A stretch of 64,000 nt of DNA, taken from contig OY855905.1 in the NCBI GenBank assembly GCA_963693305.1, forward strand, positions 30,690,937 through 30,754,936, in the 5' to 3' direction. Each line of letters opens with the position of its first letter. Position 1 is the first letter of the stretch. The notes beneath the pieces are model-generated. The model saw nothing but the letters and a program-made list of their open reading frames with translations. It did not search any database and was not told the origin of the DNA. The translations under genes were made by a program, and so were the position numbers. This DNA comes from Meandrina meandrites. Taxonomy: Eukaryota; Cnidaria; Anthozoa; Scleractinia; Meandrinidae. Shown here one piece after another: positions 1 to 12,000 of this stretch.

Positions 1-760
1 GAGTTCGATTGAGTTCGGCAATGGAACGAAATCGAACTCACCGAAAAGAAAAAAAATCAATCGAACCCAATCGAACGTTCGATTTTCGAACTCGTGATTT
101 GGGTAAAACAGGCGTTGAAAATCCATAACCAGATCTTGGAAGATCGAGTTACTTCAACCCGGAGTGTAGCCCGTGTAGCACTCGTGTTTTTCGTAAACGA
201 AGAAATTCCGCAGAAATGGCTTCAGATGCGCTGTGGATTGTAAGCTTCAAATGTGTAGTAAAAGGCTTCCAGAACTGCCGCTTTGACGTCAAGGATGGCG
301 AAGTTTTCAAGGTTTTAAAGAAAATAGGCGAGACAGGCCGTGCATTCCGAATTGCAAACGAGCACGGACAATTAGGTCACCTTCAACGTGTTCTGTTCTG
401 TGCTCTTAAATGCCGTGGACAGTTTATAAATGGGGTTTCTGTTATAAGAATAAATTGTAAAAACGCACAAGAAAGACCTGTTTTGATGGGCTTGCTTTGG
501 GCTTGCTTTGTATAGGTTTACCAGAGCCAATCGAACGCAATTCATTTAATTGTGTTCGATTGAGTTCGGTTTCCGGACCCAATCGAACACAATCAGATGG
601 ATTGAGTTCGATTCTTTCGATTGAATTCGATTTGTTCGGAAATCGAACTCACTGAAAGTCTGGTGTTCGATTTCGTTCGATTGCCGAACTCAATCGAACT
701 CAATCCACGGATTGAGTTCGATTAAGTTCGATTTTCGAAAGTTCGATTGACTATGCGGGG
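1..760. repeat. Foldback-type repeat rich in ATTGAGTTCGATT units, cut by the window start
   Basis: The flanks of this block are dense in short repeats of the type GAGTTCGATT and its complement. The first ~45 bases match the reverse complement of about 650-710, both carrying GAGTTCGATTGAGTTCGGCAA and a GAACGAAATCGAA core. The block therefore looks like an element with long inverted, internally repetitive ends around a unique centre (about 130-520). The left end probably lies outside the window. No transposase is visible, and the class is unknown. Confidence 0.6.
216..515 (+). CDS. Small ORF inside the foldback element, weakly HIRAN-like
   Basis: A 99-residue open frame occupies the unique centre of the repeat block. 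Its middle part (VVKGFQNCRF, then about 25 residues on NEHGQLGHLQR) resembles the pattern of HIRAN-like domains, where a VxGxxxY start is followed by a G-x-[IV]-GHL-P-R segment. The usual GHLP is GHLQ here. This rests on remembered pattern only. It could be a degraded domain captured by a mobile element, or a chance ORF. No splice context or promoter supports it. Confidence 0.2.
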   Translation: MASDALWIVSFKCVVKGFQNCRFDVKDGEVFKVLKKIGETGRAFRIANEHGQLGHLQRVLFCALKCRGQFINGVSVIRINCKNAQERPVLMGLLWACFV

Positions 761-1977
761 CATTCTACAAGCAAATATTCGGCTGTCGTAGTCTCAAAGA
801 GATCGCCAGTGAGTGCCATCTTAGCAAAGTTGGTGATGGGATGCTTCGGAGAGAGAGAGCGTTAAACACCACACATTTGAATAGAAGTTGCAATTACCAG
901 TTTTAGTAGATCTCGTCAGGAAGCTGTAGATCCCAGTGTTCCCTTCCTATTTAAATTCCTTTACAGGAGATATGAATTTAGAAATAAAAGTGTGTAAGTC
1001 TGCATGGAGGTCTATGCAGTCCGATAGAAGCTGACATGACGTTACAAGCGTTCTAATTTTATATCGCATATTTATATCGTAAGGCGACAAAAAGAGTATA
1101 GTGTGATTCCGGTAGACAATCTTTTTGGTCTAAACCTGATGAGTCATGATGTTGACAACTATTTATTCACATGACGTATTAATTCCATGACTGGCGGTTA
1201 GTTTTACTGCGTTAACGCACTACCCGTTGAGCCCGTAAAACAGCTGATGCATGATGCTTAAGTTTCAAGAGGTTTGTCGGTCGACCAAACGGCACAAATA
1301 TTTAATAAACTGTAAAACTAAATCTACCGTGTTGTTTGCTCAGTTTAACATGACTTTCTTGAAAAGCGAAATATCACAGTTATTTTGGGCATAATTTAGG
1401 TTAACTGAAAGGGTAACTGAAACAGAAACGAAGCAAACCAGTTAACCATGACAGTGCAATATGATTTTTAAAAGCGTCCGATTGTTAAGAGATAATTTAA
1501 GTGCATACAAAGTATTTTGAGGTTGATATAGATTCACCTTGTTCTTCTCATGCATACTTCCACTCGAGCACGGAAAAGTACGGCGACTTTATACTGTCGC
1601 TAGAATACCGACGTCTGCTTTACTCTGTGCGGCGTTCTCTAAACTGACGCGAAAAAAATTCGACAATGTTGAACCCAACAAAGGTAAGTTAAAGTACTTT
1701 CATCTACAGTCAGGTAATGAGTTATATCATAGTTAATAGAGGGAAATGCTTATGGTTAGGAATCCTGGCAAACATCAAAGGAGCAAACAAAGAAGCCAAG
1801 ATTTTGGTTTGAAGGTACTTCCTTTTGTTTTATTGGTAAGTTGCATGAACACGTAACCACCTTTCGTATTTTGTCAGGTTTTGTGCCTGTTCAATCCCCC
1901 CCAAAAGCGAACAAAAACGTATAACAAAAAACTTTGTCGGCAGTTTCATAACCATTTCCCTCTGTTACAGTCAAGCG
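761..1977. other. No gene seen
   Basis: I see no ORF with recognisable protein features, no structured RNA and no clear repeat in this stretch. One 65-residue ORF at 1539-1736 has no recognisable composition or splice context and is treated as chance. Confidence 0.5.
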
Positions 1978-2437
1978 CCTCGAACCGTAGCCACCCGACA
2001 AAGTTTGACATCTTTTTGACAAGATTTTGATTACTTTGACGAGTCTTATGGCTCCCGGTTGCTTTAAACTGCCAATCAGATGCCTTGAAAAATGGAAGGC
2101 GGGGTTTCAATCGTTTGATGATACGTCATCAAACGTCAGAGTTTGAAAGGGTTTCAAACAACTTTTCGCCCCGAGCGATAATACCATTCAACTGCCGATA
2201 ATATATTTTATGCCGACAAAAATTTGGTCAAACAGGAAACGCATTCTAAAGATTTTTGTGAGACCTAACTTTCAATTTCAAGTCTTCTAATATTGGTAAA
2301 ACCGGTGAAACTGCCAACGTTTCACACATCGTTCGTATATGAACTGTTGTGCAACCGGAAGCCGCCAAACTAATAAAAACTTGTCTAAAAGATGTCAAAA
2401 ACTTAGTCGGGTGGCTACGGTTCGAGGCACTTGACTG
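1978..2437. mobile_element. 460-bp MITE with long terminal inverted repeats and TA target duplication
   Basis: The left end starts CAGTCAAGCGCCTCGAACCG and the right end is its near-complement (CGGTTCGAGGCACTTGACTG). The inverted similarity continues for about 75 bases on each side. A TA dinucleotide flanks both ends (1976-1977 and 2438-2439), as expected for a Tc1/mariner-type target. A near-palindrome with 9-bp arms, GTTTGATGA and TCATCAAAC, sits inside at 2113-2134. There is no transposase ORF, so this is a non-autonomous element. Confidence 0.8.
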
Positions 2438-3048
2438 TAACTATGATTATAGGAAGTATGATTTGGAACACATCATTAGTTATCGGTCATTTGGTCCTTG
2501 TTACGAAATGAACGGGTTCAGAATAACATAATGCATGCAATGCATGAATATTGAGCAAAATAATAAATTATTATAAATGAGAGCTTCTTGGAGGGGGGAT
2601 GGACGAAAAATAACATCGGAGCGAGAAAAGAAAAGAAAAAATTATCGTGCGCGTGCCCAGCCGTGTGTTGAACTTTCGCCCTCGCAGCTTTCTAATACAG
2701 TAAACGCCAGTAAACCAACGCACTGAGCTTACTTTACACATAGGTCCGCAACGCGTACATGTGTCTAGAGCGTTATGAATTATTGTAGACCATTGTATTG
2801 TGGAGTCAGGGCAGCGATTTGAGTTTAATTTTAAGAGGTTAAAAGGAGGGATAGAAGAAATAAAAATTATTTTTGGAACACTACTAAAATACTTTTATCT
2901 TTTTTGTTTATACTGCTGCTCATATGTACTTCATCATGCCAAATAGTCGTAGTCTCAAAGAGACCTTTAATTTGCGTATTGGGCAGTTTTGGTGGAAAAA
3001 AAAGCTCCCATAAAATATCGAATACAAGCGTTTTGACACTTTCGTGCC
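2438..3048. other. No gene seen
   Basis: AT-rich DNA without recognisable coding sequence or repeats, lying between two non-autonomous elements. Confidence 0.5.
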
Positions 3049-3730
3049 TTAAGGTGGCTGGCTACCGTTTCCAACACTTTCCAAGACTTAGATTTCGATT
3101 GGTCATTATAACCACTCTTAATCAGTTGATGCTACAATCATGGTGTCAAACAAATGATTAGTGATTGGTGAACACGTTGTTGTCTTTTTCATTACACAAT
3201 ATGTTACCATAGCTACACTACAACCTGTTAAAAACACCCTTAATTTTAGCTTTAAGTGCTTCTAACTCAAAAACGAGTCCGGTGACCCCCATTTTTTGTT
3301 ACGAAATTTTGATCAGCAAGACAAGATACAACTTTTGGCAAAGTTTTAAAAAAATCTGCACATGGGGTTCAGAGCCACCTTAAATTTTCGTAAATTTACG
3401 GTGGCTCTGAACGCCATGTGCAGATTTTTTTAAAACTTTGCAGAAAGTTGCATCTTGTACTGTTGATTACAATTCGATAATAAAAAATGGGGGTCACCGG
3501 ATTTGTTTTCGAGTTTTAAGCACTTAAAGCTAGAATTAAGGCTGTTTTTAACAGGTTATACTGTTGCTATGGTAACTTGCAATGTCCCAAAAATAGCCAT
3601 AACTTGTTTACCGGCCATTGGGCATCTGTTTGATACCATAATTGTTGGGTCAACTGAAAAAGACTTTTGGCATTGATCCGTCAAAATTGAGGTGTTGAAA
3701 AATGCAGGAAACTGTTCTGAGCCACCTTAA
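3049..3730. mobile_element. 682-bp composite foldback element, copy 1 (TTAAGGTGGC ends)
   Basis: The element starts TTAAGGTGGCTG and ends AGCCACCTTAA. In the middle (about 3369-3420) are two more inward-facing ends, so the unit is two ~335-bp, related but non-identical half elements joined head to head. Each half carries the same internal track (AAAGTTTTAAAAAAATCTG, ATGGGGGTCACCGG, AACAGGTT) in opposite orientation. A same-length copy lies inverted at 59633-60314. No ORF of transposase type. The TTAA at each end may be the target duplication. Confidence 0.85.
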
Positions 3731-4027
3731 AACAATTTAAACATTTCGATTCACAAAAATGCAAATACAAATCTTAGTAATCGGCATGGCTGTCAAAGTC
3801 GACACAGGTATAAAACTATTAAAGTTTTAAACAACCTTTTGTTAATATTACCTGTCGTGGTTTGCCATATTATTATACTTGTCATAATTTTGATGGAGGA
3901 TACTGAGCACCATTAAGGAAATAAACGGCACGCAATGCATGCAGAAGCGATGACGTTTCACAAGGGTCTTTAAGAATTTTCAGGAAATTTGACAGAAAAT
4001 TTCAAAAAAGTAAATTAAAGTAGCTGA
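3731..4027. other. No gene seen
   Basis: Unique-looking AT-rich sequence with no coding evidence. Confidence 0.4.
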
Positions 4028-4470
4028 CAACTTCTGTGTTGAATGATTGTTCGACTTGTAAAAGTTGCGTTATCTTGCAGGGAGACATCCGATACTGACG
4101 ACATATGATACAAGGTCAAACGCTGTCTTGAAATTGTTGAGCCCTTTTGTTTTAAAAAAGTTTAAAGATTTCTGTTTACTAAATCTAATAAAACACATTA
4201 AATACAATTTGTCTCTTTCGTTTATACTTAGAATTTGTCCTTTCTAACTGCCCGAGAGTATTTTGCTTTGAGTTCTACGCGGTGTTTTCCTGTTGAGTTA
4301 AACTTGATTTCTTTTCTACTAAGGTTTATTTCTGAACAACTTCTGTGCTGAATCGGATTGTTCGACAAAAGTTGCGTTATCTTGTAGCGCGACATCCGAT
4401 GCTGACAACATACGATACAAGGTCAAACGCTGTCTTGAAGATGTTTAGCCCTTTTCTTTTAAAAAATGTC
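4028..4470 (+). repeat. Diverged direct repeat, two copies of ~130 bp
   Basis: About 4028-4162 and 4337-4470 are direct copies. Both contain AACTTCTGTG, TTGTTCGAC, AAAGTTGCGTTATCTTG, a GACATCCGAT block, GATACAAGGTCAAACGCTGT and CTTTTAAAAAA-like tails, with scattered substitutions and small indels. The spacing is about 308 bases. No function is evident. Confidence 0.75.
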
Positions 4471-4607
4471 ATCGCTTAAAAAGAACACAAACCATGCACC
4501 TAGTTCCCAGTGCTCTTCGGTTCAATTAAGGGAGTAATCGCACATCACACCGTAACACCAAAAATTCCAAAAATTCCATCGCTTTTCCGCTTTCCAACAT
4601 TAACCGA

Positions 4608-4625
4608 TGACGTCATAAGATGGCG
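4608..4625 (+). promoter_or_regulatory. TGACGTCA followed by AAGATGGCG, promoter-like with a start codon
   Basis: A full CRE palindrome (TGACGTCA, 4608-4615) is followed two bases on by AAGATGGCG, the YY1-type core whose ATG often doubles as a start codon in broadly expressed animal genes. The frame from ATG 4620 opens MASSLKKN and then meets GTATATG, a possible donor. A similar frame opening MSSLKKN starts at about 4467. I found no downstream exon to join, so this may be a lone promoter, a dead gene start or coincidence. Confidence 0.25.
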
Positions 4626-5041
4626 TCGTCGCTTAAAAAAAACGTATATGTGCGAATCTGTTTACAAGGTTATTCAATAATACTTCAAAACAATAAATGT
4701 GGAGTCATTTGCATCATTTTTACTAAACGTTTCGACCAATCGACCAAGTCGGCCAAGTCATGCTGTTTCTGTTTTATGAGTGTACACATGGTTGGCAATT
4801 AAGAGATAGAGAGAACATTAAAAACGTATCCTCTAAATTCAGCCTCTTCTGTTCTACTCGTCTGTTCGGCACAAATACAATATACTTATTTAACATTTTA
4901 ATTTTAACATTCAAAAGTCAGTGATGACGCGACATTGATTTAACAATAAATTTCAAACCAGTTACATCGCTCAGTGATAAAACAATATAAGAACTGATGT
5001 AATGTATATGAAATGATTCATATATGAACTGCGGATATATA

Positions 5042-5183
5042 TGAAGGTGATATGTGATCTTCGCAGTGAATTTCCAATTTAAGCAATTGGAATAAAGAAG
5101 CCTGAAAGAAAATCAGGGTTCAGGCTTCTTTATTCCAATTGCTTAAATTGGAAATTCACTGCGAAGATCACATATCACCTTCA
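5042..5183. repeat. Perfect inverted repeat, 65-bp arms, 12-nt loop
   Basis: Arm 5042-5106 (TGAAGGTGATATGTGATC...) is the exact reverse complement of 5119-5183, with loop AGAAAATCAGGG between. Perfect 65-bp arms suggest recent origin or gene-conversion upkeep, as in a young MITE or foldback. Transcribed from either strand it would form a long hairpin of the kind that can enter small-RNA pathways. No coding sequence. Confidence 0.95.
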
Positions 5184-5550
5184 ATTTAAGAACTGTACAT
5201 GCATGTACGCCTTCTTAAATATAGTGTGTCTTCGGTTGTTTTGAGATTCATAGAATTTTGTAAATAATAAGAGGAAAGCCAATGAAGCCAAAGTACTGGT
5301 TGAAATATTAGAACCTAACTCATTAACAATTCTGCTTGTATTGCTTGCATTTGAGTTCATGACTTGATTAAAGTAAAGTAGAGACAGAGCAAATGTCAAT
5401 ATTTAGGAAAATCGATAATTAATAATTTGTTCTCGAACCTTTCCTGTTTATTGGCAGGAAAAGTAACATTCTGGGATTGACTATATAAACACCATTAGAC
5501 GTTTCACGCGCATACATTATGTTATAATTATTCATAAGGAGCAAGATACA

Positions 5551-6044
5551 TAAATTAGGTTTTCTGAATTTAGAGTATTTGAACCAATTTGTTTTTTTCA
5601 AGGTTTTTATTCTCTTATGAAGGTAGTACAGTTTTGAGGCTTTTTTTACACTTCAACGTGTATCTTTAAATAAACAGCAACAAAAAATTAGAGTAATAAC
5701 GCTGAAACCAGAAAAAACTAAGTTGAAACTCAGTAAGTTTTATAAATCCTGGATAAGGCTTAATCGCCTTAAAAACAACTCAAACTGCACTACTAATATA
5801 AATTAGGTTTTCCGAATTTAGAGTATTTGAACCAATTTGTTTTTTTCAAGGTTTTTATTCTCTTATGAAGGTAGTACAGTTTTGAGGCTTTTTTTACACT
5901 TCAACGTGTATCTTTAAATAAACAGCAACAAAAAATTAGAGTAATAACGCTGAAACCAGAAAAAACTAAGTTGAAACTCAGTAAGTTTTATAAATCCTGG
6001 ATATGGCTTAATCGCCTTAAAAACAACTCAAACTGCACTACTAA
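5551..6044 (+). repeat. Two-copy tandem duplication, 248-bp period
   Basis: 5551-5796 and 5799-6044 are nearly identical. The differences I can see are TTTCTGAA versus TTCCGAA and GGATAAGG versus GGATATGG. The array ends 23 bases before the signal-peptide exon of the FRRS1-like gene. Each copy contains ATGAAG followed by GTAGTA (ATG at 5617 and 5865), a candidate first coding exon, and a CAGTAAGT donor-like site. The duplication would thus have doubled the gene's 5' end. Confidence 0.9.
5865..5870 (+). other. Candidate first coding exon (Met-Lys) of the FRRS1-like gene
   Basis: The signal-peptide exon has no in-frame ATG before an upstream stop. The acceptor TTCATCTTCAG before 6068 is good and needs a phase-0 donor upstream. 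ATGAAG followed by GTAGTA at 5871 fits and gives a textbook signal peptide (positive residue, then AALLLLL). The donor is weak, and the same hexamer occurs in the other 248-bp copy at 5617, so either copy or a more distal exon could serve. Confidence 0.4.
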
Positions 6045-7274
6045 GTGCAATCTTTATTCATCTTCAGCACCTTGTAACGATTGCTGCGCTGCTGTTACTG
6101 CTGTCAACCAAGCTACATGGCCTCACGGTAGGTATTAAGCTTTGAGATCTGTGTGAGTGCCAAACGAAGTGTCTAAATTTCTGACTGCCTGAGTGCACGT
6201 TATTATTATATTATAGGCAACAACTAAATAATTCTTTTTTTGTTTAATTTATGAATGAATTGACACAACAAAGCACAAAAGATCACATAACGTTCTGTGA
6301 CAAAAACTTGTGATATTATCATAAAACAATGCAATGTCGTTTTCATTGTCCATAGAAAGCACTAAATAAAGATGGTTGAATGTATAAATATCTGTATTTC
6401 ATTTGTTGTAATAAAAATGGCCCGAGGGTTTCACCTGACATATAAAGGGTAAATGAAATCACGAAAATGATCTGATATTGGTCCTTCAGGGTTATTAATT
6501 GCTATATATATTTTTAGATTAGTACAGACGGCTGTGGAACAGAAAAAGGATGTTTTATGTTTCCAACCTCCTGTACCGACAACTGTGATTTTCTGGTGAC
6601 GTACAAAGTTACTGGCTCAAATAAACTGGAATTCGAGTTGAGCGGCAAAGGTGACTGGGCAGCAGTGGGATTTAGCAATAACCAGTTAATGGTAATATAT
6701 ATCAATGTCTCATAATTGTACCTATAATAAGTCTATCTTGAATTATTATATGCTTGTTGACTCAGCTATTTTGCGCCGTATTTCCAGTTTCAAATAAATC
6801 ATGCATGTATACATCATAGTAATTGATTGTCAGTGTTTGGGCCCGTTTGTGATGTTCATCTTAGTTTTTAATTCAAAAGCTTAATTGCATGTCCATAAAG
6901 GCACATGCAATCTCTGCTGTGGTACCGTTAGCAACTCCTGTATAACCAGTCAAGTGTAGTCACAAGCTCAGCGTAACAAGTCTTCCTGTTGATTGACACA
7001 CGTTAATGTTAGTTGTTGGAATTCCGTGGTACAAAACATTACATCCTTTAAATTATTTATTTATTCCTTGACCTCCATGTATGGCTTTACAGTGTACGAA
7101 TCACCTGTATGAAATTACAAAGACGCTGGCCGATCCACTTTGATGATGGGATCGGGATAGTTCGCCTATCAAATATGATGGATAGTTCGCCTATCAAATA
7201 TACTGAAACGTTGTATGAATCAAATGGCCTTGTTAATTACGCCCATAGATAACAACATAATGCCACTTTCGCAG

Positions 7275-7308
<34 letters not shown>

Positions 7309-8966
7309 AAAGAGTAAAAAAATGTATAGCTCTATGGAACTAATTGGAGAAACTTAAATCAGTAGAACTATAAAACATTTGGCCACATAATAAGTTAATG
7401 CCATTTTGTAGTGATATCGAAATCTTTCAATTTATAGCCTGATACAGACATTCTTATGTGCGTCAGCAATCAAGCAATGAGTGGTCATTATTATGCCTCA
7501 GGGAAGAGTACGCCAACTAAGACCACCCCGGTAAGTAATGTCGAAGAACGCCTCGTTCTATAAGGGTCTACAATAAAATAAAATAAATAGAATACCAGAA
7601 CAATGTAAATGCGTCTAGACGCCAGATATGTGAAAAGCACGAGAAGACTTGGGCTATGAAAAATCATTTTTGTGAGAATTAACCACCTGTAGTCTGATCT
7701 ATGTTAAACTCTATTAAAATAAGAGAGTGTTTGGAGGGCTCAACACTCTTGTTTTACGCAGTTGATGACTTGATTGACAGCTAGTTGGTGCTTGTGACAA
7801 TGCAACAATTAAATGCTTGATTATGGTCTGCTTCAGACTCCAGCAGCAGTGACAATTATTGAGCAAGCAAACGAGGGTGGAATGTTAAAGTGCAGGTACG
7901 TCTCATTATTTATGACCACGTCCTTATTTTATTGCTGCGCATTCTCCAAATGCTGTCACCCACAGCATATGTCCACAGCGAAAGAAGCTGAGGAGGGGTG
8001 TTCATAACTCTGTCAGAGCTCATTAGTTTTATTGTATGTACAGCTGAAGAGCAATCAACCGAGCCAAAAAAGTAAAGTTAGTTCAGTTAACTTTATACGG
8101 CTTCACATAACCCAGAATAAATAGCCTGTTCCAGGTTCTCCAAGCTACCGAGAATAAACAGTTTTGAAGATTGAGACCAAAAAAGGTTGATTCTAGAAGC
8201 AAAATCTGACTGGACCCAGCGACCAAACCAATTCTGTGCTCGAGCCAACAAATAAACCGAAGTGACAAATTAATTCATTAATTGTTGTATATTTTCTAAA
8301 TCTAGCTCTTTACGTATTGCCTGTATAAAGTAGCATTATATGTGTAGCTACCAGGCAAATGACAAATGTCTGTTTTTTTTTTGCTCGTGGAGTTCAGAAT
8401 ATCAAGGGATATCAACCCAAGCCCAATACAAAATTTCAGAAATTTGAATCTAGAGGTGTACCTTCTTGGTGCTGTTGGAAGTTTAGATGGTAAGGGATTT
8501 ATTTTTGTTAATTATTTTTTCGGCCGTTGAAGACTGAGCGCAATTATAATTTAGTGCGATCTTTATTTTTATGGGTTGAGTTTATTTTGGTGAAGTAAGT
8601 AAGTAGTGAATGTCTGTATTAATAGGTTCAGGGAGCCTTCAACAACATTATTCGAATTCCAGACAGTCCTCGAGTGCAAAACTAACTGTGACACAAGTTG
8701 AGGTACTGAATGCAATGAATACTGATATTATTATTAATCCCATTTCCACGGTTAGAATTAAATTCTACTCATTTTTGCTAAGTACAAATCTTTTAGCAAC
8801 TCGTGGTCTTCTATAATAACTTTTATAATTTTGAACGAATACTTCTTTTATTATATCAAAAAGCTTACTGTTTCGTATTCAGAGGTAAATTAGCAATTGC
8901 TATGCCATGACCCCCAAACGTCCATGCTTAGTTCACTGAGTGGCCAGTATTACCAGCTTTCTTATG

Positions 8967-9021
<55 letters not shown>

Positions 9022-12000
9022 TAATCGATTTATTTATAGTGGTCAGTTAAAGGGGCAGTATCACGAGAGGTCTTCTAAGTGTTTGTGTAAACTATGATAG
9101 AATTATAAAGTTGTACTCACTGATCATCAAAATAACCTTTGAACAACAAAAATGGCATAAATTTCACCCCATGAACAGAATTTTTAGTAATTTTCCTCCA
9201 AATAACGCTGTCAAACTGGAAAACATCGGGCCGACGCTTTCAGGCCTTAGTCCAATTCTTTCTTAGCTACCCGTCCAAAGCCACACTAATTTTAAACAAC
9301 TTTCGTGACCAGTACATGAAGTACAATGCGTTTTAACATGGCCGGGCAACTGTTAAGGGATTTCAAGGTACAGTGCTTTTCACAAAACCTTTGACAAACG
9401 GTTTTCGAAGTTCGCTTTAAAACTTGCGAACTTAGCTGCACGTGATATTCACAACTACGTTTCGAAGTTCGCGATTTCACCACGATTTCACCACGTAATG
9501 AAATTCCCAAGTTCAAATTCGTAGCGTACTTCGGGAATTTAAAACGAACTTCGAAAACCGATTGTCAAACGTTTTGTGAAACGCCCTGTAAATACCAACA
9601 CCCTCACTGGATTTTCAAGTAGCACTAAATCTTGGTGAGACTGCCCTTTAAAGTTACCTTGCCCAATATTTGAAGATAGTATCTTGATAATAATATTGCC
9701 GAAATGTGGATTGCCGTAGCTATCAGTAAGAATAAAATTCTATTACGTACTGTGAAAAGACCAATTACGAAGTTTAAAAACTCTTAAAATATTTCGGACA
9801 TGAATTGCGGTTTTCGTCAGCTTAAGATTAAATGGCAAAATCGCAATCATTATTGGCTAATCAGGACTGCGTATGCAATCTGTGTAATCTCTCTTTTTTG
9901 CCAGTGTTTCATTCTTGACTGTACTTCAAATTGTTTTGTTGCATATTTGTAGTCGAATATTTGGCTATTTTTTATACCTAGTCCCCTACAACAACAGCAA
10001 CAACGCAAGGCAGCTTTGGAATTCCGGAAGCTTGCTCATCGAGTGAAAACTGCGATTTTCTGGTAACTTTCCAAAAAGTTGGCGAAGACAAAGTGGAGTT
10101 TGAGCTAAGTGGCAAAGCGGGCTGGGCAGGAGTGGGATTTAGTGATGATCAATTAATGGTAAGTTAAAGCACATGGCCACTGCTGATCAATAGTTTAAAA
10201 TAACATTTTGAGAATTTTTAAAACATCGTGAGTATATAGAAATGCAAAGATATCATGCATTTCATGAACTGTTTATGCTACTTACTAATCACAATGGATA
10301 CAACATGGTGATGGTTGTCGTCCGTTTGGTTGCTTCATATGAATTGGGCTGTGTTTGGAATTCGCAGCATTCGGGTGATCTCCTGTCGTCATCCGAACAA
10401 TTTGGGCCATATTTGGCAGTCTTTGCAAGTCTTCAGATGAGCTTTTATAACAAATTTCTATTTATCATCGGATGACTTTTGGCAGACAATATCCGGATGC
10501 TCTTTTTTTGAGAACGCAAACGCTCTTTAAGACGCTATTGCTTTCAGTGCTTCTCTACGGCTGTGAAACGTGGAAGCTTACAAAGGGAGAAGAAAAGAAG
10601 CTTGACATCTTCCAAACCAAATGCCTCAGAAGAATCTTTCGCAACCGATGGCAGTAGCATGTGACAAACAAGGAAGTGCTGGAGATGGCAGGAGTAGGCC
10701 CAATAAGCGAGAAAGAGATGGTGCTGGATTGGACATGTCCAGAGGAAAGAACTGAACAACGACTGTGCTGTTGCCCTGGGATGCAAGCCGCGGAGGGGAA
10801 GAGACACAGACGCAGACCCAAAACAACCTGGCTTCACACTGTGGAGAAGGAAAGAGACAGACAGACAGGGGTGAAACACATGGCAAGAGCAATTAAGACA
10901 GGGAGCAAACAACCACCAGCAGTGGAGGGAAGATGTCTGGGCCTTGTGCGCCTTCTGGCGCGGAGAGATTTAACTTTAACTATCTATTTTTGAGAAACCA
11001 CTTGGCGTCTCTATAGCTCGTTTGTTGAGTGCATTATAAAATGTTCTGACAGGCAAGTGGGGTCAGTAATAGGTAAATGTATAATTCTCTTTTAACAGAG
11101 GCTAAGCCTATTTAATCACAATTATGCAATATGTAATGATATAATGATAGCTGCCTCAGTGGTGATTACATGAACAAAGAGAGTTATTAGCCTTTTTGTC
11201 TATCTACTTACAGGCCGATACGGACATGCTCATTTGCGTCAGTGATAAATCAAAAAGCGGTCATTATTATGCATCAGGACGAACTACACCTACTATGACT
11301 ACTCCAGTAAGTATTTTCGTTTTCTTGGCTATGATTTATTATAAAAGAAAAAGTTGAAGGGAAAGTTAAAATGATACCAAATTCTAAACTAGTGCCTTCT
11401 TGAAAACAAGATCCGACTGCCAATTTCAAAGCGGAGCAAGCTGTACTTTCTAGCAACCTGTGACTCGGTCGTACAGGTCCTATACTTAAGTTTATTATTG
11501 TTACTTTTACTAATTTTGTCATTATCATTTTCATTATCGTTATAATCATTGTTCTCATTATTATTTATTCAGACCCCGTCGGCGGTAACGATTATTGAAC
11601 ACTCAAATGACGGTGGCGTGGTTAAGTGCAAGTAAATGCCTTTGTTTCATCGTTAACATTAATGAGAATATCAGCGGGTTAAGATCTCTTAAATGATATA
11701 CCATCTTACCGTCCTTATCTGTCCCCTATGAGTGTCATCGTTTAGTGTTATAGCCGATCTTTATGAATGATTCGCTCTTGCCAAAAGAACGCGCGCCTAT
11801 TTCATTTTTCCTAATACACCTGACCAAAGATGGACTAAAAACGTATTTTTAGAGTATTTATTACTGTATTTGACACTCCCGTGACTGCCTCGTCCCCAGC
11901 CGCTCGCTATCATTGGGGAAATGCTAGTTAATTATTGAGGAAAGCGGAGAGGGGGGGGGGGGGGGGTGGTTGAAGGGAGATACAGGAAGGAAAGAAAACG

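Noticed and set aside
8967..9019. Regular short repeats as a possible CRISPR array
   Set aside because: These are uninterrupted tetranucleotides without spacers, in a eukaryotic intron.
10544..10912. Cysteine/serine-rich 122-residue minus-strand ORF
   Set aside because: It is the antisense of the LINE reverse transcriptase fragment on the + strand.
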